A stretch of DNA of 64,000 bases from positions 1 to 64,000 of the forward strand of contig CAYVTI010000002.1 in assembly GCA_964454545.1 (NCBI GenBank), given 5' to 3'. The translations under genes and the position numbers were made by a program. Below the pieces are notes generated by a model, which had not been told where the DNA came from, did not search any database, and saw only the letters and a program-made list of their open reading frames with translations. Within the stretch, counting starts at the first letter, position 1. Every line of letters starts with the position of its first letter. This stretch comes from JABCZZ01 sp964454545 (lineage in GTDB: Bacteria; Pseudomonadota; Alphaproteobacteria; Rickettsiales; JABCZZ01). Positions 17,859 to 25,607 of the stretch are shown one piece after another.

Positions 17859-18631
17859 AAGTATTCGCGAAGCCCAACCTTCTCAATGACTACCATTTGC
17901 TCTCCTACGATGAGCTGGACAGTACCAATGAGGAAGCGAGGAGGCTTGCGGAAGGCGGCGGTTCGCATGGAGCCGTGATATGGGCGCACCGCCAGACGGC
18001 GGGCAGGGGGCGCATGGGGCGTCTATGGGTTTCCGCCGATGGCAACCTGTTCTGTTCCATCCTGCTTGCTCCCCATTGCGGTCACGAGACGGCGGCGCAG
18101 CTTTCGTTTGTCGCTGCGGTGGCTGCGGCGGAAACGCTTGAGTCGATTATTCCCGAGGGGGAAGAAATACGCTGCAAATGGCCTAACGATATATTGCTCG
18201 GGACGAAAAAAATCGGCGGCATACTGCTTGAATCCTTTGAAACCGCAGATATAGCGGCCGGCAGCAACCGCATGGTGCGCTGGGTGGTGGTGGGGCTTGG
18301 CATCAACGTGGATTCCTGTCCGCAGAACACCGATATCCCGGCGACTTACCTCAAGGCGGCGGGCGTTGAGATCATCAGCGCGAAAATCGTGTTATCGCGC
18401 TTCATCCATCACTTCATTACCGAGTATGATACATGGGCCAATAAAGGCTTCGCGCCGATACGCAAGAAATGGCTGAAGTACGCCTTCCGAATCGGCAAGC
18501 CCATTGAGGTGCGGCTTCCCAAGGAAACCCACACCGGCATATTCGAGGGGATCGACACGAGCGGCCATCTCCTGCTGAAAGCAGGCGGTAAGAAACGTGT
18601 GTCCATCAGCGCCGGTGACGTGTTCTGGTGA
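17855..18631 (+). CDS. birA: Biotin--[acetyl-CoA-carboxylase] ligase
   Basis: 258 residues: catalytic and C-terminal SH3-like domains only, with no N-terminal helix-turn-helix, so it is a class I ligase that does not act as a repressor. Activates biotin with ATP and transfers it to the biotin carrier protein. Motifs: ELDSTNEEARR, the adenylate loop TAGRGRMGRLW, KWPNDILL with the biotin-binding Lys, GGILLESF and VVGLGINV. Coupled to nuoN by a 4-base overlap, an arrangement common in alphaproteobacteria. Confidence 0.95.
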   Translation: MKVFAKPNLLNDYHLLSYDELDSTNEEARRLAEGGGSHGAVIWAHRQTAGRGRMGRLWVSADGNLFCSILLAPHCGHETAAQLSFVAAVAAAETLESIIPEGEEIRCKWPNDILLGTKKIGGILLESFETADIAAGSNRMVRWVVVGLGINVDSCPQNTDIPATYLKAAGVEIISAKIVLSRFIHHFITEYDTWANKGFAPIRKKWLKYAFRIGKPIEVRLPKETHTGIFEGIDTSGHLLLKAGGKKRVSISAGDVFW

Positions 18632-18636
18632 TAGTT

Positions 18637-18828
18637 ATTTTTTAGGTTCAGAGGGAACAGTAACCATTAATTCGTCTGGCGGCACTTCAACAACCCTGCC
18701 ACCGCGCCAGATGACAAGCGGTGTTCCTGCTTTACGGGCGCATTCTCTTTACGGGCGCATTCTATTGCTGTAGACGAACTTGCTGCTGTTCCGAGAACTA
18801 TTTTCCAGTGATGTCATCTATTGGTTTA
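18637..18828 (-). pseudogene. Broken small ORF with a 17-bp tandem duplication
   Basis: Reading leftward, one frame ends ECARKAGTPLVIW / RGGRVVEVPPDELMVTV at a TAA at 18637-18639. This looks like the end of a short alphaproteobacterial protein of the xxGTPLVxxxxGRVVEV type (identity from memory only). Upstream the frame is closed by a stop inside a 17-bp exact tandem repeat (18730-18746 and 18747-18763). Removing one copy restores an open frame (LGTAASSSTAIECARKAG), and a possible ATG at about 18828 is then one further frameshift away. It therefore looks like a recently broken gene between birA and sucA. Confidence 0.5.
18730..18763. repeat. 17-bp perfect tandem duplication
   Basis: CTTTACGGGCGCATTCT occurs twice without spacer. 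The unit length is not a multiple of three and it puts a stop into the leftward reading frame described for 18637-18828. Confidence 0.9.
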
Positions 18829-18868
18829 TTTACCATACAAACCAGTCTCTTGCCTGCACACTACGTGT

Positions 18869-21799
18869 CTATCCAACCACCTTCTTAATCAGCGAGCTGC
18901 TGCCCTTGCTGTCGAGCGTGAAGGCATCGTCGATAAGCTTCCTCTGTTCCTTCTCATGGATCTTGACATAGCCCGCAGCGGGCGATGCCGCTTCCGGACG
19001 GCCGACATATTTGACGCGCGCGCTGCCACGTCCCTGCTCTTCAAGAACGTTGCCGATCCTCGGGGCGATAAAGCGCCAGGCACCCATGTTTTCCGGCTCT
19101 TCCTGGCACCATACGATTTCCGCGTTCTTGTAACGCGCGATTTCTTCCGCGATTTCCCGCGCCGGGAACGGGTAATACTGCTCGACGCGCACCAGCGCTA
19201 TGTCGTCAACGCCGCGCTTCTCGCGTTCCTCGAACAGGTCGTAGTAGACCTTGCCGGACGTGAAAATGAGGCGTTTGATTTTCTTGTCGTCCACCAGCTT
19301 CTGGGTTTCGGGAAGCACGCGCAGGAAATGCATGCCTGGCGCGAAATCGGCGAGCGTCGAAACCGCAAGCCGGTGGCGCAGAAGGGACTTGGGCGTCATC
19401 ACGACCAGGGGCTTGCGGAACTTGCGGTGAATCTGGCGGCGCAGGGCATGGAAGAAGTTTGCGGGCGTCGTGCAGTTGATCACCTGCATGTTGTCTTCTC
19501 CGCAAAGCTGGAGGAAACGTTCAAGACGCGCTGAAGAATGCTCGGGTCCCATGCCTTCATAACCGTGCGGCAGCAGCAGGACGAGGCCCGACATGCGCAG
19601 CCATTTGCTTTCACCGGATGCCACGAACTGATCGATGATGACCTGCGCGCCGTTGGCGAAGTCGCCGAATTGCGCTTCCCAGAGCGTCAGCGCCTGCGGG
19701 TCGGCAAGCGAGTAGCCATATTCGAATCCGAGAATGGCGAATTCCGACAGCGAACTGTCAACGACTTCAAAATCTTTCGGCGCGCCGATGTTGTTTAAGG
19801 GCGTGTAGCGCTCCTCGTTGTTCTGGTCTATGAGCACGGCATGGCGGTGCGAGAACGTGCCGCGCGAGGAGTCCTGGCCGGAAAGGCGTACCGTGTGCCC
19901 TTCGGTAAGCAGGGTTCCGTAAGCGAGCGCTTCGCCCAGGGCCCAGTCGATCCCGGCCCCGGTTTCCAGCATCTTGCGCTTGATCTCAAGCTGGCGGACG
20001 ATTTTGCCATGTACTGCGAAACCTTCCGGGAACCGGGTGATGGCGCTGCCTATCAGCCTGAGCTTCTCGATATCGACGCCGGTATCCACAACCGGATGCT
20101 CGCCTTTGGGTTTCTCAAAACCTGACCACGCGCCTTCCAGCCAGTTGGCCTTGTTGGGCTTGAATGTCTTGGCCGCTTCGTAAGCATTGTCAAGACGCGT
20201 GCGGAATTCAGCGAACATGTTATCCACGTCCTGCTGGGTGATGGTGCCGTCTGCGATCAGTTTTTCGGCATAGATTTTCGCAGGCAGCTTATGCGCTGCG
20301 ATTGCCTTGTACATCAGCGGCTGGGTGAACATCGGCTCGTCGGCTTCGTTATGGCCGTATTTGCGGTAGCAGAAGATATCGACCACGGCGTCGCGCTTAA
20401 AGATATGGCGGAATTCGGCGGCGATTTTGCAGACATGCCATACCGCTTCCGGATCGTCGCCGTTAACGTGGAAAATGGGCGCCTGCACCATCTTCGCGAC
20501 ATCCGACGGATAGGGAGTGAAACGCGAAAACCGGGGGCTCGTGGTAAACCCGATCTGGTTGTTGACGATGATATGCACGGTGCCGCCGGTGCGGTAGCCG
20601 CGCAGCTCTGCGAAGGAAAGCGTTTCCGCGACTGACCCTTGCCCGGCGAACGCTGCGTCGCCGTGCATCAGCACTGCGGTTACCTTCTCGCTGTGGGTCG
20701 CATCGCCTTTCCTGTCCTGTTTCGCGCGCACTTTGCCCATGACCACCGGGTCCACCGCCTCGAGATGCGATGGGTTGGACGCCAGCGAAAGATGCACTTT
20801 CTTGCCACTGTCTGCTAATATGCGCGTGTTGGACAGGCCGAGGTGATATTTCACGTCGCCGGAGGAATCGACCCATTCGGGGAAATCGATGTTGCCCTGG
20901 AAGAGTGAGAGCAGCTCGGTATAGGGTTTGCCCATGACGGTGGTGATCACGTTCATGCGCCCGCGGTGCGGCATGCCGATGTTGATTTCCTCGACGCCCA
21001 GCTTCACGGATGTCTCGATGACCGCTTCCAGCCCCGGTATGGCGGAATCTCCGCCCTGAATGGAGAAACGCTTCGTGCTTGCGTATTTGGTCTGGACGAA
21101 TTCCTCGAAGGATTCCACTTCGATGAGCGTTTTCAGTATGTATTTCTTTTCGTCTATCGTCAGATCCGGCCTGCTGTGATTGGTCTCGACGCGCTTCTGA
21201 ATCCACGATTTCTGTTCGGGATACTGGATGTGCATGAACTCAACGCCGATATTCTGGCAATAGGTCGCATTGAGAATCTGGAGAATCTCGCGCAGGGTGC
21301 CGAACTTCATCCCCAGCACACCGTCGAGGAATATCTTGCGATCATAGTCCTCGGGCCCGAAGCCGTAGGTCGCCGGATCGATGTCCGGGTGTGTCTGCCT
21401 GCGCTCAAGCTGCAACGGGTCGTAATTGGCGATGATATGGCCGCGCACACGGTAGTTGCGGATGAGCATGAGCGCATGGATAGTGTCACGAGTCGCCTGT
21501 TCGATATCGGGAGAAGTCGGGAAGTCGGGAAATTGGGAAGCCGGGACACTCTTTCCCTTCTTTCCTGCTTTCCCTTCTTCCCGGCTTCCCGTTTTCTCGA
21601 CTTCCTCTTCAAACCTGGAAACGTTCTTCGACCAGCTTGGGCGCGTGACTGCGTGCCCATTCCCTTCCTGGTTGCCGAAATTACCGCGGAAAAAATTCTG
21701 CCAGCCTGGATCAACCGACTGCGGGTCCTTAAGCCACTTATCATACATCATTTCGATATAGGGGGCGTTTGCGGAAAAGAGTTCAGTGTCGGTTGCCAT
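18869..21799 (-). CDS. sucA: 2-oxoglutarate dehydrogenase E1 component
   Basis: 976 residues. Thiamine-diphosphate E1 of the 2-oxoglutarate dehydrogenase complex in the TCA cycle. N-terminal E2-binding region (YIEMMYDKWLKDPQSVDPGWQNFF), then DTIHALMLIRNYRVRGHIIANYDPL, MPHRGRMNVI, the HSEKVTAVLMHGDAAFAGQG and NNQIGFTTSPRFSR segments of the TPP site, and C-terminal PHGYEGMGPEHSSARLERFLQ. It is about 40 residues longer than most homologues. Residues about 65-94, in the variable linker, are encoded by a palindromic DNA element (21520-21605). No sucB or lpd gene is adjacent in the window. Divergent from the EnvC-like gene. Confidence 0.95.
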   Translation of the reverse strand: MATDTELFSANAPYIEMMYDKWLKDPQSVDPGWQNFFRGNFGNQEGNGHAVTRPSWSKNVSRFEEEVEKTGSREEGKAGKKGKSVPASQFPDFPTSPDIEQATRDTIHALMLIRNYRVRGHIIANYDPLQLERRQTHPDIDPATYGFGPEDYDRKIFLDGVLGMKFGTLREILQILNATYCQNIGVEFMHIQYPEQKSWIQKRVETNHSRPDLTIDEKKYILKTLIEVESFEEFVQTKYASTKRFSIQGGDSAIPGLEAVIETSVKLGVEEINIGMPHRGRMNVITTVMGKPYTELLSLFQGNIDFPEWVDSSGDVKYHLGLSNTRILADSGKKVHLSLASNPSHLEAVDPVVMGKVRAKQDRKGDATHSEKVTAVLMHGDAAFAGQGSVAETLSFAELRGYRTGGTVHIIVNNQIGFTTSPRFSRFTPYPSDVAKMVQAPIFHVNGDDPEAVWHVCKIAAEFRHIFKRDAVVDIFCYRKYGHNEADEPMFTQPLMYKAIAAHKLPAKIYAEKLIADGTITQQDVDNMFAEFRTRLDNAYEAAKTFKPNKANWLEGAWSGFEKPKGEHPVVDTGVDIEKLRLIGSAITRFPEGFAVHGKIVRQLEIKRKMLETGAGIDWALGEALAYGTLLTEGHTVRLSGQDSSRGTFSHRHAVLIDQNNEERYTPLNNIGAPKDFEVVDSSLSEFAILGFEYGYSLADPQALTLWEAQFGDFANGAQVIIDQFVASGESKWLRMSGLVLLLPHGYEGMGPEHSSARLERFLQLCGEDNMQVINCTTPANFFHALRRQIHRKFRKPLVVMTPKSLLRHRLAVSTLADFAPGMHFLRVLPETQKLVDDKKIKRLIFTSGKVYYDLFEEREKRGVDDIALVRVEQYYPFPAREIAEEIARYKNAEIVWCQEEPENMGAWRFIAPRIGNVLEEQGRGSARVKYVGRPEAASPAAGYVKIHEKEQRKLIDDAFTLDSKGSSSLIKKVVG
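21520..21605. repeat. Palindromic element inserted in frame in sucA
   Basis: A 27-base left arm (21520-21546) and a 27-base right arm (21579-21605) are inverted copies matching at 24 of 27 positions, with a 32-base centre. Arms are built of GGAAGTCG / GGGAAGCCGGGA words, shared with the intergenic repeat at 3013-3090. It codes for about 29 hydrophilic residues (TGSREEGKAGKKGKSVPAS) without a stop, in the manner of the in-frame palindromic elements known from Rickettsia. Confidence 0.75.
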
Positions 21800-21830
21800 T
21801 CTTTTTCTCTTGAGTTTACGGGCGCCATCT

Positions 21831-21853
21831 CCATAAAATACACTATTTTATGG
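21831..21853. promoter_or_regulatory. Perfect inverted repeat upstream of sucA
   Basis: CCATAAAATA, three bases, TATTTTATGG: a perfect 10-bp palindrome 32 bases before the sucA start, in the divergent sucA/envC region. Its position fits an operator for sucA; the binding protein is unknown. Confidence 0.5.
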
Positions 21854-21898
21854 ATAAAAACGACATCCATTATATAATATAGTATTACCTTCACTCAT

Positions 21899-21930
21899 TA
21901 AATAATTCCCTTGTTCAAGGGAATTATTTA
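21899..21930. promoter_or_regulatory. Perfect 15-bp inverted repeat between sucA and envC
   Basis: TAAATAATTCCCTTG, two bases, then its exact reverse complement. As it lies between divergent genes it is unlikely to be a terminator for a known transcript; an operator or a small mobile palindrome are the alternatives. Confidence 0.5.
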
Positions 21931-22008
21931 TGAGAAGTGATACTAAGATTTTGCAATTTTATAGATAATGAGCGGGTTTTCCGCAACAATATTCATCATG
22001 GGCCTGTT

Positions 22009-23211
22009 TTGAAACAGTTGTTTATTTCCCTGTTTGTCGTTCTCTTGTCGTTCGGGCTCTTGTCGTTCGGGCTCTTGCCGTTCGGGGCGCTCGCCCAGAC
22101 GGCGGAGGATGCGCGCCAGCAATTGTCGAATACGCTGAATGAGATAAAGGCCGCGAACAAGCGTCAGAAGGAAATTGCCGAGCAGCGCGGCAAGCTCAGG
22201 CAGGAAATGAGATCCCTTGAGAAAGACATGGTCAGGCTTGCCAGGGAAACCAGCGGCCATGAGCAAGATCTGTCCGTTTTTGAGGACAAGCTCGCCATCT
22301 TGGAAAGCCAGAAAGAGGAAAAAACCAAGGCGCTTAACGCCAGCCAGGCGGAACTTTCCAACCTGATTTCCGCCATGGTAAGGCTCAAGGAACTGCCGCC
22401 GGAAACCGTCATTGCCATGCCGGGCAGGGTGAACGAGACGCTGGAAGCCGCACGAGCGTTGAGCCTCATTTCCCATGTGGTGCAGGAAGAGGCGGACAGT
22501 ATCAAGGCGCAGCTGCGGGAGCTTGATGATCTGGAGAAGAAAATCAAAAAAAACCATCAGGACATTGTCCGGAAAAGCAAGGAGGTCGAGGAAAAACGCG
22601 CGGATCTGGCGCGAAAGATAAAAGAACGCAGCGAACTTCAGGAAAAGCTGAGCGATGAAAGCGAGCAGACAAAAGCGGAACTGGCCGAACTGAAGGAAAG
22701 ATCCCATAACCTTGAAGAGCTGGTGGATGCGTTGGGCAAGCTTGCTCCGAAGCGGGAGGAGGAAGAAAAGCAAACGGTTCCGGTGCCGAAACGGCGGCAC
22801 CATGACGCGGATGAGATGCGCTCGTTTGTCGATGCCAAAGGACACCTGCATATGCCCGTGTCGGGAAAAGTCGTAAAGGCGTACGGAACGAGCGGCGATA
22901 CGGTGTTCTCGCGGGGCATCACCGTCCGGACGCGCGAAGGGGCGAATGTGGTTGCGCCGTTTGACGGCGAGGTGGTGTATGCCGGGAACTTCCGCGATTA
23001 CGGGCGCATTGTCATCATCCGCCACAGCGACGATTACCATACGCTGCTTTCCGGCATGGAGCATGTCAACTGCACTGCCGGGCAGTTCATCATGGAAGGA
23101 GAGCCTATCGGTGCGATGGGGCGGTCGGATGATATGCGCAACCTCTATATAGAAGTGCGCAAGAGCAGCAAGCCCGTGGATCCTTCGCCCTGGTTCAGGG
23201 GGATGACATAG
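22009..23211 (+). CDS. envC: EnvC-like murein hydrolase activator (degenerate M23 domain)
   Basis: Open from GTG 21937; the sensible start is TTG at 22009, which places a signal peptide (KQLFISLFVVLLSFG...GALAQ) at the N-terminus and gives 400 residues. Residues about 30-250 form a long coiled coil (Glu/Lys/Leu heptads), and the C-terminal 120 residues are a LytM/M23 domain (VSGKVVKAYG, GANVVAPFDGEVVYAG, YGRIVIIRH, HTLLSGM, NLYIEVRKSSKPVDP). The HxH zinc motif is replaced by LYIEV and the first His/Asp ligands are missing, so it should not cut peptidoglycan itself; like EnvC it probably activates amidases during cell separation. The signal peptide contains three copies of a 15-base repeat (22045-22089). 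Confidence 0.85.
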   Translation: MKQLFISLFVVLLSFGLLSFGLLPFGALAQTAEDARQQLSNTLNEIKAANKRQKEIAEQRGKLRQEMRSLEKDMVRLARETSGHEQDLSVFEDKLAILESQKEEKTKALNASQAELSNLISAMVRLKELPPETVIAMPGRVNETLEAARALSLISHVVQEEADSIKAQLRELDDLEKKIKKNHQDIVRKSKEVEEKRADLARKIKERSELQEKLSDESEQTKAELAELKERSHNLEELVDALGKLAPKREEEEKQTVPVPKRRHHDADEMRSFVDAKGHLHMPVSGKVVKAYGTSGDTVFSRGITVRTREGANVVAPFDGEVVYAGNFRDYGRIVIIRHSDDYHTLLSGMEHVNCTAGQFIMEGEPIGAMGRSDDMRNLYIEVRKSSKPVDPSPWFRGMT

Positions 23212-23366
23212 CCCGCGGGAAAAATGCGATCCGGAATCGCAATTAACTTGCGCTTGCGCAAAAAAAAATTATGACTGTTGAAGAGCAGTGTAAAATATTC
23301 TACAATAAAAAAAAATAACATGAATTTATGTTTTCCGGCGCGATCGGAAGGCGGAGATTGGAGTGC

Positions 23367-23870
23367 ATGGATAAAGAAGAGCCCGGCAAGGAAATAGTGG
23401 ATATCAGCCTCATTACGCAGGCTGCCGTGGGATATGTCAGGGAGAATGCCGCCAGCAAGGAAGTGGCGAAGCAGTTCGTCAATCAGGTCAGGGTGCATCT
23501 CGGCCAGATTCTCTCGCATATGCTGCCCTCGGATGAATCTCCGCTCGGTAATAAGGCAACGCCGGAAGCGATTGCGCTGATGAAATATGTGCACGAGAAA
23601 AAAGACAGGCTGGAAAGCGAGAAGGGATATACTTCGTCCCAGGCTTCGGCCATCGTCATCAAGGACGAGCTGGTGCCGTTGCAGGTGGTCGCCGTCATGG
23701 CGAACGATTCCGACATGATTGCCTCGGTGAGAAAAGTCAACTCGCATGTCATCAACGAACTGGGCGAGATGGATAAGAAGAAGCAGGATCCGAAAGTCCT
23801 GCTCAGGCGTAAGAAAAGAGGCCGCGCTCCCGGAAGCGGCAAGAAGCAGCAAGCGAAAAAGACGGAATAG
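23367..23870 (+). CDS. Hypothetical protein after envC
   Basis: The frame opens at 23328, but the ATG at 23367 has GGAG four bases upstream and starts a charged soluble protein (MDKEEPGKE) of 167 residues. Mostly helical by composition, with a very basic tail (LLRRKKRGRAPGSGKKQQAKKTE) that could bind nucleic acid or membrane. No signal peptide, no membrane helix, no family that I recognise. It is 155 bases after the EnvC-like gene, in the same direction, and followed by a non-coding stretch. Confidence 0.55.
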   Translation: MDKEEPGKEIVDISLITQAAVGYVRENAASKEVAKQFVNQVRVHLGQILSHMLPSDESPLGNKATPEAIALMKYVHEKKDRLESEKGYTSSQASAIVIKDELVPLQVVAVMANDSDMIASVRKVNSHVINELGEMDKKKQDPKVLLRRKKRGRAPGSGKKQQAKKTE

Positions 23871-23895
23871 TCATTTATCTATATTTCTCTCTACA

Positions 23896-24031
23896 GGATG
23901 CCTTTGCCGCGCAGGCGGCAATCTCTGCTGAACGACCGGAGAGCCTGATAATAGTGAGATACCAGTTTTCGCTGGTATGACTTGATTTCTGGATTGTTCA
24001 CGCCGACGTTGCCTTCTCGCAATGAAAAATC
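23896..24031. repeat. Interspersed REP-like element with two hairpins
   Basis: Hairpins TTGCCGC/GCGGCAA (23904-23921) and ATACCAG/CTGGTAT (23959-23978) are visible. Read on the reverse strand it begins TTCATTGCGAGAAGGC, passes through CAATCCAGAAATCA, and continues GTCATACCAGCGAAA, matching from memory the CATTGCGAG...CAATCCAG...TCATACCAGC repeat type common in Rickettsiales and related alphaproteobacteria. The rest of the 402-base gap 23871-24272 is AT-rich and holds the flagellar promoter described at 24207-24221; no gene is seen. Confidence 0.6.
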
Positions 24032-24140
24032 ATACTTATCCACAGAAATTTTAACCACTTGTTCTGAAATTGGTTAAATAAATTCCGGCATCCATGGATC
24101 CGCTAGGAAAAAAATGCCGCGTCGCCAGCGGATATCAAAA

Positions 24141-24185
24141 GATTGATTCATCGCATGCATTTATTAAACGATTGATATATCGCAT
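24141..24185 (+). promoter_or_regulatory. Direct repeat upstream of the flgI promoter
   Basis: GATTGATTCATCGCAT (24141-24156) and GATTGATATATCGCAT (24170-24185) match at 14 of 16 positions and are spaced 29 bases start to start. They lie 20-65 bases upstream of the sigma-54-like elements, where a bacterial enhancer-binding protein such as FlbD would bind in Caulobacter. The binding factor is inference. Confidence 0.45.
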
Positions 24186-24204
24186 ATTATCACCTTACAA
24201 TATA

Positions 24205-24221
24205 TTGGCATAAATTTCGCA
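24205..24221 (+). promoter_or_regulatory. Sigma-54-type promoter for the flagellar operon
   Basis: TTGGCATAAATTTCGCA matches the sigma-54 consensus (YTGGCACGRNNNTTGCW) with the invariant GG (24207-24208) and GC (24219-24220) exactly 10 bases apart. It lies 52 bases before the flgI start. Sigma-54 control of middle/late flagellar genes is established in Caulobacter. Confidence 0.6.
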
Positions 24222-24272
24222 TATATAACCAGATGTAGTAGTGTATTGTGCGCAGTCAAGCGGAGGTCATTC

Positions 24273-25607
24273 ATGTATGCGTTCATATCGGGAAAGTTAA
24301 GTGCTAGACTGAGTTCTAACCATGTAGGCGAGCAAGTGTTGAGAGATTACGACGAGTATTTTGTTAATAACTCGATCTATTCCCTGCCGGTGCGTGGAAG
24401 TCTCAGCAGAATAGTGAGTGCTGCAAACCGCGAAACGGAGATAAAGCAGAAAAACCGCATGCTGGACTATATGGACGCTTTTCTGGGGCGGGCAGCATCG
24501 GTCGCGTTTTTGTCCTTTGCCATGCTTGCGCTGTTCATGGCCTTTCCGCAGGAGGCAAGCGCGGAAGCGCGCATTAAGGATATAGCCAATTTTGAGGGAG
24601 TGCGTGACAACGTGCTGATGGGGTATGGCCTGGTGGTGGGGCTGAACGGCACGGGCGATAAACTGAAAAACAATGAATTTACTTCCCAGAGCCTTATCGC
24701 GTTTCTGGAGCGCCAGGGCGTGAATACCCGCGGCACCGAACTAAAAAGCAAGAACATTGCCGCCGTAACAGTAACGGCCACCCTGCCGCCTTTTTCAAGG
24801 GCGGGCGGAAAGATAAACGTTTCGGTGAGCGCAATGGGTGACGCGCGATCGCTGCAGGGGGGGATTCTCCTTGCTACCGCGCTTTATGGCGCGGATAACG
24901 AAGTATATGTCGTGGCGCAGGGACCGATCAGCATCGCCGGGTATGAGGCGGGCGGTGGCGGCACCACGGTGACGAAAGGGGTGCCCACCAACGGTTTCAT
25001 CGCCGATGGCGGCATTATTGAAAAGGAAATCCCATTTTCGCTCAATAAGATGTCTGCGCTTAACATCGGGTTGCGCAACCCCGACATAACGACGGCGAAA
25101 CATCTGGCGGAAGCAATTAACAAGCATTTGGGGGTGGAGGCAGCAGAGATGATCGATCCCGGAACGGTGCGCCTGCATGTTCCGATTGACTTCAAGGATA
25201 AAACCGCCAAGCTCCTTGCGGAGATAGAACAGTTGCCGGTCAAGACCGATCAGGTGGCGAAAGTGGTCATCGACGAGGCGTCCGGCACGGTCGTGATGGG
25301 GGAGAATGTGCGTATCGATACCGTGGCGGTGGCGCAGGGGAACCTGATTGTGAAAGTGGAAGACCTGACCCAGGTCTCGCAGCCTGGCGCACTCGCGCCT
25401 GAGAAGGCGGAAACGACGGCAGTTACCAATACGGCCGTTTCGGTGGAAGAGAACAAAAGCAAGCTGTCCATGCTGAAGCACGGCGCCAGTCTGCGCGAGC
25501 TTATTGCGGGGCTGAATGCGCTTGGCGTCGGCCCGCGGGATCTCATCACCATATTGCAGACGATAAAATCAGCCGGGGCGCTGGAAGCGGAAGTGGTCTC
25601 AAAATGA
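24273..25607 (+). CDS. flgI: Flagellar P-ring protein FlgI with long N-terminal extension
   Basis: Periplasmic P-ring protein of the flagellar basal body. The mature part is clear: ARIKDIANFEGVRDNVLMGYGLVVGLNGTGD, AVTVTATLPPFSRAG, GDARSLQGGILLATALYGADN, and the C-terminal GASLRELIAGLNALGVGPRDLITILQTIK. The best start is ATG 24273, with GGAGG six bases upstream; this gives 444 residues, some 70 more than usual, because about 62 charged residues precede the hydrophobic signal (VAFLSFAMLALFMAFPQEASA). Internal ATGs at 24459 and 24471 would give a normal signal peptide but have no Shine-Dalgarno. First gene of a five-gene flagellar operon; overlaps flgJ by 4 bases. Confidence 0.93.
   Translation: MYAFISGKLSARLSSNHVGEQVLRDYDEYFVNNSIYSLPVRGSLSRIVSAANRETEIKQKNRMLDYMDAFLGRAASVAFLSFAMLALFMAFPQEASAEARIKDIANFEGVRDNVLMGYGLVVGLNGTGDKLKNNEFTSQSLIAFLERQGVNTRGTELKSKNIAAVTVTATLPPFSRAGGKINVSVSAMGDARSLQGGILLATALYGADNEVYVVAQGPISIAGYEAGGGGTTVTKGVPTNGFIADGGIIEKEIPFSLNKMSALNIGLRNPDITTAKHLAEAINKHLGVEAAEMIDPGTVRLHVPIDFKDKTAKLLAEIEQLPVKTDQVAKVVIDEASGTVVMGENVRIDTVAVAQGNLIVKVEDLTQVSQPGALAPEKAETTAVTNTAVSVEENKSKLSMLKHGASLRELIAGLNALGVGPRDLITILQTIKSAGALEAEVVSK

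Noticed and set aside
18730..18763. CRISPR-like or attachment-site repeat at the 17-bp duplication
   Set aside because: Only two adjoining copies without spacer; simple tandem duplication explains it.
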